From positions 1 through 55,957 of IMG/VR virus record IMGVR_UViG_3300008954_000067: a DNA stretch of 55,957 nt, one strand, 5' to 3'. Every line of letters begins with the position of its first letter. Position 1 is the first letter of the stretch. The translations under genes and the position numbers were made by a program. The notes under the pieces are model-generated. The model made no database searches. It was not told the origin of the DNA and worked only from the letters and a program-made list of their open reading frames with translations. Shown piece after piece: positions 23,401-30,639 of this stretch. The stretch comes from a virus.

Positions 23401-24694
23401 GAATATTATTTTTAGGTATCCCTAATGCATTCCCTATTGAGTTATGATTTGGTGCGCCGAATCTTTTACCTAAACCTTCATTAGCCAGCATCCCTAAACC
23501 GGCTGAGACTGTTAGTTCACGCGACAACATCATTACCAATACTTTAATTCTATCTTCATCATCAATTGGTAGTGCTGCCAAAAAACTTGAATACTTTGAA
23601 TATACTCCAGGGTCAAATTTTGGTGAGCGTAGATTAAATGGCCTTAGTTTGTATCCTCTGTGCCGTGGCACAACAACCCTGTCAATTGTTAATGAGTCTT
23701 CATCATCCTGTCTATCATAGTTATTTTCACTTATAAGCATGGGTGAATGACGAAGGACTGCAAATCGTAAATCGGACAGTATCTGGTTTATTATCTTGCT
23801 ATTACTAAACTTATCATAACCATCCTCAGAGAACCCAAGGCTATTTACGAATAGGGATCTTATTGATAAATCAGTGTCTGTTTCTGTTGTACCTGGAATT
23901 TTCTCACCAACAAACTTAGTAACAGCAGTAGACAAGGCTTCCTCATTATCTTTTATATCTAGCGCACTTTTAGCTAATTCTAAAGATAATACAATTCCAT
24001 ATGCATCGTCCATAAGGTTACGCTGATATAGGTCAAAGGTTTCATAGTTCTGTAATACTTGATCGTATTCTTTTTGATCACCCTGGTTATCTTTCAGCTT
24101 CTTAATAGTTTCTTCCACATTTTCTACTAATAGCTGGCGCATGGTCCACCTAACGTCTATTAATTGATCAACAGTTGTTAGGTGCCCTATATTGCTCTTT
24201 CCTGGAATCCAGTCTAATGAGCCTAATAGCTCTGGCCTTAAATTTGATACCGACGTATCTCTTAAAAACCCTGTAACATTGTCTAACGAGTCAATAACCA
24301 GCTCATCCTTTGTTGAGACAGCACCATAGTGTGTTACAATCTTGGGTTCTGGTGGAGGGGGTGGGGGAGTATATACACTGGTCTCGCTTTGTTCTTCTAC
24401 GGATGATGGGGTAGGTACTTCGGGAGGAGGTGTATCTGATACGGACGTTGGGGGAATTGGTCGATAAACATAATATGACCTTGGTACTTGTACCCTCTTG
24501 GTCGACGCTCTTTTCTTACCTGATGAAGAAGAGATTGTTAATCTGGAAGTGTTGGCAAATATATTCTGGCTGGTTGGTGCCTGAGATGTTACAGAAACAA
24601 CATTCCTAGAATAGCGAGGGCTGCTAGATTGAGATGAAGATGTGCTGGGTTGTATGCTTATCGATACTGCCGTCCTTATATTAGAAAATGCCAT
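20423..24694 (-). CDS. Very large mostly helical virion protein with His-rich segment
   Basis: A 1423-residue protein not assignable to a family. N-terminus (1-60) is Ser/Thr-rich, followed by a Pro-rich hinge with PPPPPPEPK at about 111-119. Residues about 160-1000 are largely helical (for example DQLIDVRWTMRQLLVENVEE, YSTLMKASHKISGSNSAIA), with an acidic linker near 825-860. Residues 1246-1283 hold a His-rich patch: THHHHGKWD, then DGHHHTHKSRR about 25 residues on. The last 100 residues are ordered. No transmembrane segment is evident, which argues against a tape measure. The gene overlaps the 610-residue gene by one base. Possible roles are a neck, whisker or baseplate-periphery scaffold; the sequence does not decide. 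Confidence 0.68.
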   Translation of the reverse strand: MAFSNIRTAVSISIQPSTSSSQSSSPRYSRNVVSVTSQAPTSQNIFANTSRLTISSSSGKKRASTKRVQVPRSYYVYRPIPPTSVSDTPPPEVPTPSSVEEQSETSVYTPPPPPPEPKIVTHYGAVSTKDELVIDSLDNVTGFLRDTSVSNLRPELLGSLDWIPGKSNIGHLTTVDQLIDVRWTMRQLLVENVEETIKKLKDNQGDQKEYDQVLQNYETFDLYQRNLMDDAYGIVLSLELAKSALDIKDNEEALSTAVTKFVGEKIPGTTETDTDLSIRSLFVNSLGFSEDGYDKFSNSKIINQILSDLRFAVLRHSPMLISENNYDRQDDEDSLTIDRVVVPRHRGYKLRPFNLRSPKFDPGVYSKYSSFLAALPIDDEDRIKVLVMMLSRELTVSAGLGMLANEGLGKRFGAPNHNSIGNALGIPKNNILEDVKADGSLADYVLINETKNGAARDNRSILPFETRVFVDKRGRRAVPGSIALVDNIIRFGDMFNTDPYVTFAKGFEDTTNDAIDYIEKLLNLEDEEYKLQPQSIFSSVLTGLKNTVDDLTSSTSSDQEQAIYTSILNLSRTDQGLRHLVFRYLLELRDVSDELETDSGEDLTGSKAFAKKKREALEAFRKSQSRSSATGREAAKMGAVTWEEISKNLEIDALKARNLLRTARNPLSYTAMKIAKRVFELAEEFPAGTVPSNTRDVVTLGKEAVYSTLMKASHKISGSNSAIAIIINLVREMEESAAALATRNEGEGVYLAESGKTLYNGWDEDAFFVILFEIFILLFSRHVESYLYRSGQTLYVIYDSAKNKSLIEAIDLVVDMKLSDSEGAQDSQAEEVDSGSDEVAEGTLSQGAALTELSDDGTESFTDLQTFMTELEQETKFIHHMNSVLQAISSTMSTSADQLESFFGNNTGRIKDLGTHSLGKKFLQSLSSQQLLLLNAMRSRMKRRPEDGSYLPATQTISAHEIAALRALLAEPKLGGRTGDNIRVLPVGIPAGLLASLRNPSYTIGSKESTELPEHRNVVEINVYKRDLEYEDVIFKPKKFLYDISLFLMPTAFGDINPDLTTRLEEVYSQAVFSHFMPGTDSRQPEDVDSKDAVEERTSSDITDSGLYEFLGSDGGTSLLSNHIIDRLLRVYYGLLFGLEMDESTFMYDDAWLDIFVDGDAKTLLQLGEANEATSWWVRNGSVPVGNLILSTTLEGETLNKVVTSDDASAWMKERIFSSQAKANKFWSDTENARKYEAGLATQGGKDITHHHHGKWDSKTRRHGEGANDGDVRVDGHHHTHKSRRIASSSTDSIQTPKRWGSSRKFRIPPLLSGNDLNSFRALASATLFNSRGTLLKFMAPKLFDRVFMVPVEPDDFEIDIEATSENFGGNEFLDKDFFSEISEDVQLEDGSIVKKLKPRRKGENYSSFNDFFVTISTPSGDV

Positions 24695-24706
24695 CTGCTG
24701 TCTCCG

Positions 24707-27328
24707 TTATACCGATATCGTAAATTTTGGTTCTGATGATTCTAGTACCACTGTTGAAGTCTCTACCTCTTCTCCGTATGTATAGTCAGAATATACAGGG
24801 ATCACAGAATATTCCATTGATCCAGGCTCCGTTGAAAGATCCATGTCAAATAGCCTATAGTTTCCTGTCTCAGAAAATCCATGAATTGCACCGATTGTTG
24901 ACTTTACACCTTGAAATCTTGCAGAAACCACAAAGTGATCAACATCATCTTGATTACCGGTAATTGTCCAGTATATATAGTTCCCCCTGGGCATACGCTT
25001 TACGGATACACTGGTCACCTTGCATTGTGTACTTGGGATATTTGCCTCAATACTACGTTCCAAGCCTGTTCTTCCTTGGGCAAACTCACTTCTAGATGTT
25101 ACCCTAGAAGGTGTTTGAAATCCTAAAGATCTGCCAGTTGATGGAAGGGTGCCTGTCCGAAGTGTTAGGGGGTTGAAGAACTTTGCTACCTTTTGTTCAA
25201 ATACCCTAGATGACTCAATGTCTACTGTTAACGTTGTTGCTGATGAAAACAGCGTCTCTGGGCTTCGTACTAACAACTTTACAATGTATCGATATAGCCT
25301 TCCAGGCTCTAACTCTGAAACTCCGGCAGCTGCCCTCGATGTCTTATCATCAGTAAATAGGCCTGGTAAAACCTGCCCCATATCCTCCGTTTCGCCACTA
25401 ACACTATCCTGACGTAAGACCCAAAATGATAATATTGATGCTAACTTTGATCTGTCATCAGTGATCTCAGAAGTAAAACTTGAACCCACACCTGAGGCTT
25501 CGAGTGCATCAATTATTACATTTACACCCTTGTCAGTTAGTTCTGCACCAATCTCAAATGTGACAGAAAAGTTGTTTTCATTATCACCGCGGACAGTCAA
25601 ATCACTTAGCGTCATCGTAGCAGTGTCTTCATTACCAACTTCTGTCTTAAACTCATGAAGCTCAATAACCTTTGATTCTTCTTCTCTGCCAGAAGGGTAT
25701 ATCAACATGCACCTATACTCATATATGTGATTATTTCTGACCTTATCATCTATAAATGAAACATCAGCCATGTTTTTGTTGACGGTGACGATTTGAGACT
25801 CAGGCTCAGAGCCTACGACCCTTGTGTCCCTAAATCCGTTTCTAGTTGTTGGACTACTGGACATATCGGTCGCCGTAACATAAAGGGCACATGCGCCTTC
25901 TGGAATGTTTGTTACCCTAATTGTAACATAATCCCCTGTAGTCTCGGCGAAAATAGACACATGGGTTAATTCCTCTGACCGTTTTCTCTTTGGTATTATG
26001 GGTGAAGGTCGTACACCTTTTATTATAATATTCCTAAACCTATCCGATTTTTTCCCGCGGGGGCCGACGGCGATTGCTCGGTAAACACATGTATTTGAGT
26101 TATTGACCTGATCTATTACTCTTCCTGAGCCATCATTTCTTGTTAGGCTTATCGTTTGTATGCGCTTATAGTTTTTTGAAATAGAGGGATCGGTCGGTTT
26201 TATTATTTTTCGGTAGACATCTATTCTAGTTGCAACAGGATCAACTTGTCGTAAGTTTATAACGTTGTACCCTAGCCTTGGTGCATTACCCCAGATTTGA
26301 GGTGGGTACTCAGGATCTAAATACTCTTCTAATAATGACTGCTGGTTTACGGTTCTATGAATTACATCAACAATAGTTCCCTCATCATCAAATAGCTCAA
26401 ACAAGAATGATATTTTATGATTTCCGCGGAGTTTATGGCGAGGGATATAAATCTCTTCAGGTATCTCTAACCATTTATTTGGAACCAACTTTGAAACTAC
26501 TTGCATTTTACTAGCTAATCTTGAAACTATCTCAGAAGATGTTTTCCTATCAAACCGAAGACGGTTCCTTAATACCATACCATGCTTTGATGTCTTAATT
26601 TTTCTATTTGCATCACTCTGCATTAATCTCCAGCTATTATTGTTCCTCGTATTTCTAGGGCTCATTTTCTTTCTATATTTTTTATATTTTCTAGTAAAGC
26701 CACCAGATCTAGTCAGGCCTTGGACTGAAGCAAGGTGTGTGTTTATCGGGAAAGATGCCTCACCTATTGCGGACGGGTCTATTGACTCCTCTAAAATCGT
26801 CTTTATAGCAGATACTCTTAATGATTTATCAGGAGAAACTTCACCAAATTTTGTCTTTGATACGCTGAGGACTGGTGCATCATTCCCTGTTGCATCTACA
26901 ACGCTTGATGTTGGTACTGCAATCTGTATCATCTTACTACCCAGCAGCTCTAATGCTCTAGACGGATTATCATTTATTTGCTTTGCCACCTCGTTGCTTA
27001 CACCGCTACTAATGTCAGAATTTATTCTTGCAACCGGGTTACTGCGGGCTCCCCGAATTCTGTCTTTCATTCTAGATGCATAGTTTCTAACATTTTTTAT
27101 AACTTCTTCAGCCGTAACCGCAGATCCGAATAGGCTGGTTTTAACTATGGGATTATGAGTATATGCCGTAATCCTAACAGTCATCGTGCGTCGACGGATG
27201 CATGAAGGTACATCTGCAAAATAATTCAATTCATATATGAACCTGCCATATTGATCTATTCCTACGATGCTAACAAACTCAGGTGGTACCTTAATAATGT
27301 TTCGTATTTTGACAAATTCGACTTTCAT
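24707..27328 (-). CDS. Multi-domain beta virion protein with FN3-like repeats
   Basis: An 873-residue product with several fibronectin III-like units. One lies near 350-450 (ATRIDVYRKIIKP, NTCVYRAIAVGPRGKKSD), one near 460-560 (YVTIRVTNIPEGACALYVTA, YEYRCMLIYPSGREEES), one near 575-710 (NFSVTFEIGAELTD, YRYIVKLLVRSPE), and one near 770-870 (GNYIYWTITGNQDDVDHFVV, EYSVIPVYSDYTYGEEVE). The N-terminal third is basic, with KYKKYRKKMSPRNTRNN near 217-233. Known: FN3 repeats of this kind are frequent in tail and neck appendages. It lies 12 bases after the upstream 315-residue gene's partner and 12 bases before the 1423-residue gene. Inference: extended appendage protein working with its two neighbours. 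Confidence 0.7.
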   Translation of the reverse strand: MKVEFVKIRNIIKVPPEFVSIVGIDQYGRFIYELNYFADVPSCIRRRTMTVRITAYTHNPIVKTSLFGSAVTAEEVIKNVRNYASRMKDRIRGARSNPVARINSDISSGVSNEVAKQINDNPSRALELLGSKMIQIAVPTSSVVDATGNDAPVLSVSKTKFGEVSPDKSLRVSAIKTILEESIDPSAIGEASFPINTHLASVQGLTRSGGFTRKYKKYRKKMSPRNTRNNNSWRLMQSDANRKIKTSKHGMVLRNRLRFDRKTSSEIVSRLASKMQVVSKLVPNKWLEIPEEIYIPRHKLRGNHKISFLFELFDDEGTIVDVIHRTVNQQSLLEEYLDPEYPPQIWGNAPRLGYNVINLRQVDPVATRIDVYRKIIKPTDPSISKNYKRIQTISLTRNDGSGRVIDQVNNSNTCVYRAIAVGPRGKKSDRFRNIIIKGVRPSPIIPKRKRSEELTHVSIFAETTGDYVTIRVTNIPEGACALYVTATDMSSSPTTRNGFRDTRVVGSEPESQIVTVNKNMADVSFIDDKVRNNHIYEYRCMLIYPSGREEESKVIELHEFKTEVGNEDTATMTLSDLTVRGDNENNFSVTFEIGAELTDKGVNVIIDALEASGVGSSFTSEITDDRSKLASILSFWVLRQDSVSGETEDMGQVLPGLFTDDKTSRAAAGVSELEPGRLYRYIVKLLVRSPETLFSSATTLTVDIESSRVFEQKVAKFFNPLTLRTGTLPSTGRSLGFQTPSRVTSRSEFAQGRTGLERSIEANIPSTQCKVTSVSVKRMPRGNYIYWTITGNQDDVDHFVVSARFQGVKSTIGAIHGFSETGNYRLFDMDLSTEPGSMEYSVIPVYSDYTYGEEVETSTVVLESSEPKFTISV

Positions 27329-27330
27329 AT

Positions 27331-28278
27331 CTACTCAAGTACCATCACAAACATATTGACATATGTATACATTCCGTTGCCGTCTGCAAAGACCTTCCCT
27401 ACAAAAAATACATGCTTTCCGGGTGAATAAGGATCTTCATTTGGAAACTCACCAAAATCAATCATAGCTAATTTTTCAACTTTTCCTGTACCTGCTTCTA
27501 AAAACTGAATTACTATATTATTTTCTCGTGACGTCTCTTTAAACCAGAACTCTATTTTTTCCCTATGTTCTAAAGCAGCCTCAAGCTCACCAAGCTCTAG
27601 AACCTCAGGCTGGTTTAATTTAGGATAATTTCCCAATAACCTTCCAGCAGATTCATATGGTAAGATCTTATTTGTTGGTGGTAGATACTGATAAAACGGT
27701 AGGTGTTGTAACCTCTTATCCTGATATAAGCATTCAACATCATTAATTGATGCCTCAGATATCTCCATTGATGTGAGGGGATATCTGTCAGTTATTCTAA
27801 ATTTCATGGACGATGGAAATATTTCAAAGTTTGATGTTTCGGAAAAATTATCCATCGTTGCAGTTATTTGCTGGTTCTTAAAATTCTGCTCAGCGCCTGC
27901 CATTAGCTCATTTACTAACTTTGATGTAGCTGCATGATCTTCGATGATTGCTTCTTCCTTAAGGCCACCGGGAGGAGTTTTATATAGCTGGCCGCCAGCA
28001 CCAATTTTTATATCTGAGCCCTCAAACGAAAGGAGAGCACCCTCATCGTCTGTCTCAAAAATTATTTGATCCTGCGGCCGACTTATTGCCTCAAGCTGTA
28101 TTCTATCTGTACAATCCTCTGCTACACTATGATCAGCCTCATCACATGCATAAAAGGTGTGACGATCAGTAAATGAGACATACCTCAACTTGAGCTCACC
28201 AGATGGAATCTGGCGACGGCCTTCTTTGGTAATGATTGTGTCCATTATCCGCTGCTTACTGTTTAATATACCAGCCAT
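27331..28278 (-). CDS. Virion protein with LTxxGR-type N-terminal module
   Basis: A 315-residue protein. Residues 8-45 (QRIMDTIITKEGRRQIPSG, then YVSFTDRHTFYACDE) match the N-terminal module of the 234-residue protein at 17859-18563. The middle (about 100-200) is helical and polar, and the C-terminal 100 residues form a beta domain (KIEFWFKETSRENNIVIQFL, HVFFVGKVFADGNGMYTYV) reminiscent of small jelly-roll folds. No signal peptide or membrane segment. The ribosome site before the ATG is weak (AAGGGA, 13 bases away). It directly follows the GT2 glycosyltransferase and ends two bases before the FN3 protein. A tail-completion or adaptor protein is plausible; the function is not determined. Confidence 0.65.
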   Translation of the reverse strand: MAGILNSKQRIMDTIITKEGRRQIPSGELKLRYVSFTDRHTFYACDEADHSVAEDCTDRIQLEAISRPQDQIIFETDDEGALLSFEGSDIKIGAGGQLYKTPPGGLKEEAIIEDHAATSKLVNELMAGAEQNFKNQQITATMDNFSETSNFEIFPSSMKFRITDRYPLTSMEISEASINDVECLYQDKRLQHLPFYQYLPPTNKILPYESAGRLLGNYPKLNQPEVLELGELEAALEHREKIEFWFKETSRENNIVIQFLEAGTGKVEKLAMIDFGEFPNEDPYSPGKHVFFVGKVFADGNGMYTYVNMFVMVLE

Positions 28279-28320
28279 ATTGATAACTATGTCCCTTACC
28301 AGAATTTCAAGTGGAATCTA

Positions 28321-29484
28321 TTATTGTCTAAGACCCACAAGCTTAGGAATTCTTTGTAGTGTTAAGCCCATGTTTGCAACAGCACGCTGCCTAATGAGAG
28401 GCGGAAGATCTTGCCTGTGGATTAATTCATCTAATAACTTTGCAGCTTGCTCAAATTGGCCGACATAATATAGGCACACAGATAGCTCATCTTTTAACTT
28501 CCAGTCATAGACCAGTTTATCAATAAATAGAGTATCATTAACTGGGTATCCTAAAAATGCTGTTGCAGACAAGCCATAAAAACATCCACCCTTGAAACCC
28601 TTATTTGTCCTTTGGAACTTAATCAGCTCATATAAAGGCTCTGCAGAACGTTCAGGTCGGAGCTCGCATGCCTTTAGTAGCTCAGCTCGTGCTTGCTCAT
28701 ACGTAAATGCATCACAATATAACATTAGTTTGCCCTTTTGATACTGCGCATAAAATTTTTCTTCAGCCCAACCTTCTGCAGCTGCTCTTTTATCATACCA
28801 CTCTATAGCCTTCTCATGATATGCAGGACCTGAATCACGGTATGATTGAGCAAGATAGAATATAGTCCGAAGATCATCTGGATTGTTTTTATGTTCTTCT
28901 TCTAGAAGCTCGGCATCTTTCAAGAACTTTTCTTCCTGCGTCACCCCACGAGATCGCACCCCTTCACCAGGTGTTGCCAGAATCCAGCAAGCTTTGTTAC
29001 ACGCTGAAGCTTGTATTGGAGGATCTTCTGGTGCAATATACTCATGTACGGCACCATTCCATTTCCACTTCTTTGTCTTAACATTTACCATAAACGGGAT
29101 CCTATACCTGAGTGGGCCATAACTCTTATCAAGACAATGCATATCTCCCGTCGCATTTCTTATAGAGTTAGGTTCATCATAATGTAGAACTTCATCGGCA
29201 TCGATAAACAGTGCATAATCAAATTTTTTATTGGCTTTAACTAAGTCTAACGCTTCATTTCTATTATGGTGAAAGTTAACCCACGGTGTCTCAACAACCT
29301 CACCTGGAATACCATACTCATCCATGGTCTTCTTTATTAGCTCTTGAGTTCCATCAGTTGATCCGGTATCACATATAATATAATAGTCAATAACACCTTT
29401 CACAGATGCCAGACATCTTTCAATTACTGGCGTTTCATCTTTAACGATCATGTTCAAACAAATAGTATTTTTTGACATTTTCAC
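28321..29484 (-). CDS. GT2-family glycosyltransferase with helical-repeat C-terminus
   Basis: A GT-A fold transferase of 387 residues. Seen: the family start TICLNMIVKDETPVIERCL, the nucleotide-sugar-binding ICDTGSTDGT (about 37-46), and the metal-binding DxD-type motif FIDADEVLH with Asp95 and Asp97. From about 190 the protein changes to paired helices (NPDDLRTIFYLAQSYRD, YEQARAELLKACEL, FEQAAKLLDELIH) typical of TPR repeats. Known: GT2-TPR proteins transfer sugars to proteins or surface glycans. It sits between the collagen-like fibre gene and structural genes, preceded by a candidate promoter and a GAGGTG ribosome site. Inference: glycosylates a virion protein, perhaps the fibre. Alternatively it modifies the host surface or phage DNA precursors. 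Confidence 0.87.
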   Translation of the reverse strand: MKMSKNTICLNMIVKDETPVIERCLASVKGVIDYYIICDTGSTDGTQELIKKTMDEYGIPGEVVETPWVNFHHNRNEALDLVKANKKFDYALFIDADEVLHYDEPNSIRNATGDMHCLDKSYGPLRYRIPFMVNVKTKKWKWNGAVHEYIAPEDPPIQASACNKACWILATPGEGVRSRGVTQEEKFLKDAELLEEEHKNNPDDLRTIFYLAQSYRDSGPAYHEKAIEWYDKRAAAEGWAEEKFYAQYQKGKLMLYCDAFTYEQARAELLKACELRPERSAEPLYELIKFQRTNKGFKGGCFYGLSATAFLGYPVNDTLFIDKLVYDWKLKDELSVCLYYVGQFEQAAKLLDELIHRQDLPPLIRQRAVANMGLTLQRIPKLVGLRQ

Positions 29485-29504
29485 CTCACCTACAGTTCAT
29501 GACC

Positions 29505-29515
29505 ATTATACCATA
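29505..29515 (-). promoter_or_regulatory. Candidate promoter (extended -10) before the GT2 gene
   Basis: The 47-bp gap before the glycosyltransferase gene contains TATGGTATAAT on the minus strand, the same 11 bases as before the portal gene. It has TGn plus a perfect -10 hexamer, ending 20 bases before the ATG, so a transcript starting seven bases on would have a very short leader that still includes the GAGGTG ribosome site. No good -35 is present. Confidence 0.45.
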
Positions 29516-29531
29516 CTGGTGTGAATAGTAA

Positions 29532-30638
29532 CTACTCAAATTCTATTGAGGCATTCCACATAACGGAATAGTTCACAGGTGTCCCAGAATAATCGTTGTT
29601 TGCTATAGAAAATGCTATAGAACTACCAGCCATTATAGAATTGTATCCCCCTGTGTCGCTGATTACATTTTCACTCCAGTTGACAAACCCACCTGTAGCA
29701 CTAACCGTAACGGTTTCTGAGTGTATGCAGGTTAAATTGGCCACTGTGTTTTGAATACCTCCAGGATTATCAATTTTCCACCAAACTATCTGATAATCTG
29801 TTGTTGGACCATTGGAGACATCAAGATCGTGAAAATATCCTGACCAGGTTACTGCCCTGCAGTCCCTAGGGATTATATTTGGTGCCACTACCATCGTAGT
29901 ATTAGCTAATGCCGTTGCACCGTATCCGGCAGATATGGTACTTGCAGCAAATCCAATATTTAGCATATCAAAATTGTACTCAGGGCATGTAAACCCAGGG
30001 CCAGATGGGCCACCTGATATGAAATGTAATTCATCAACAGATAGAAGATGAGACGTGCCAGAAAATTGCATAACATGCCTTGCTTCTGTTCCTGTTGGGC
30101 CAACTGGGCCTTGTATACCTTGATCACCCGTTGGTCCGGTCGGGCCAGTTGCACCCGTTGCACCCGTTGGCCCGATGGCTGTTGGTCCGGTTTCACCCTG
30201 GATACCCTGGATCCCTTGCGCGCCCTGTGGTCCTTGCGCACCCGCTGGGCCTGGGGAACCTGCGGCACCAGCTAGCCCAGTATCACCCTTAAGGCCCTGG
30301 GGCCCCCGGGGACCCGGTTGGCTACCACCCCCAAATTGTGAGTTTACTAATAGCTCTGCAAAGTCTGTAGTTGAAGAATCAAATGATATTTGTATCTGCC
30401 CAGCACCAGGTTCATTTAACTCAACCCTGATGCCGTCGCCACCTACGATATACTGTTTATTCTCATTAGTGTGCAAGATTGATGCACGCAGCTCACCACC
30501 CTTGAGGCCTGATACTCTTGTTGTTTGTACCAGGCCAAGGCGGTCTCTTTGTACTGTAAATTGAGACTTTTGTTGCTTGTGCAGGGTCGGCTTCTTAAAG
30601 ATCCTTTGCTTTCCGCCTGCCTTTTTACGAAAAGGCAT
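29532..30638 (-). CDS. Collagen-like fibre protein
   Basis: A 368-residue fibre protein. Residues 109-183 are about 25 Gly-X-Y triplets ([16 protein letters not shown] at the start, GPVGPTG at the end) with one interruption at GPTAIGPTG. Before it lies a basic N-terminus ([15 protein letters not shown]) and a small beta segment; after it a 180-residue Gly/Asn-rich beta domain ([32 protein letters not shown]) that probably trimerises or binds. Known: collagen-like stalks occur in many phage tail and head fibres and form triple helices without hydroxyproline. Its start is one base after the stop of the 3275-residue adhesin gene and it precedes a GT2 gene. Inference: a stalked receptor-binding or decorating fibre. 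Confidence 0.85.
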   Translation of the reverse strand: MPFRKKAGGKQRIFKKPTLHKQQKSQFTVQRDRLGLVQTTRVSGLKGGELRASILHTNENKQYIVGGDGIRVELNEPGAGQIQISFDSSTTDFAELLVNSQFGGGSQPGPRGPQGLKGDTGLAGAAGSPGPAGAQGPQGAQGIQGIQGETGPTAIGPTGATGATGPTGPTGDQGIQGPVGPTGTEARHVMQFSGTSHLLSVDELHFISGGPSGPGFTCPEYNFDMLNIGFAASTISAGYGATALANTTMVVAPNIIPRDCRAVTWSGYFHDLDVSNGPTTDYQIVWWKIDNPGGIQNTVANLTCIHSETVTVSATGGFVNWSENVISDTGGYNSIMAGSSIAFSIANNDYSGTPVNYSVMWNASIEFE

Positions 30639-30639
30639 T

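Noticed and set aside
20423-24694. Possible tape measure identity for the 1423-residue protein
   Set aside because: Long and helical, but no hydrophobic membrane segments; it has Pro hinges, a His-rich patch and ordered ends, and its neighbours are FN3 proteins rather than tube or chaperone genes.
30090-30330. Repetitive G/C-rich tract that could look like a DNA repeat array
   Set aside because: It encodes the Gly-X-Y triplets of the collagen-like protein; no spacer structure, so not a CRISPR or minisatellite.
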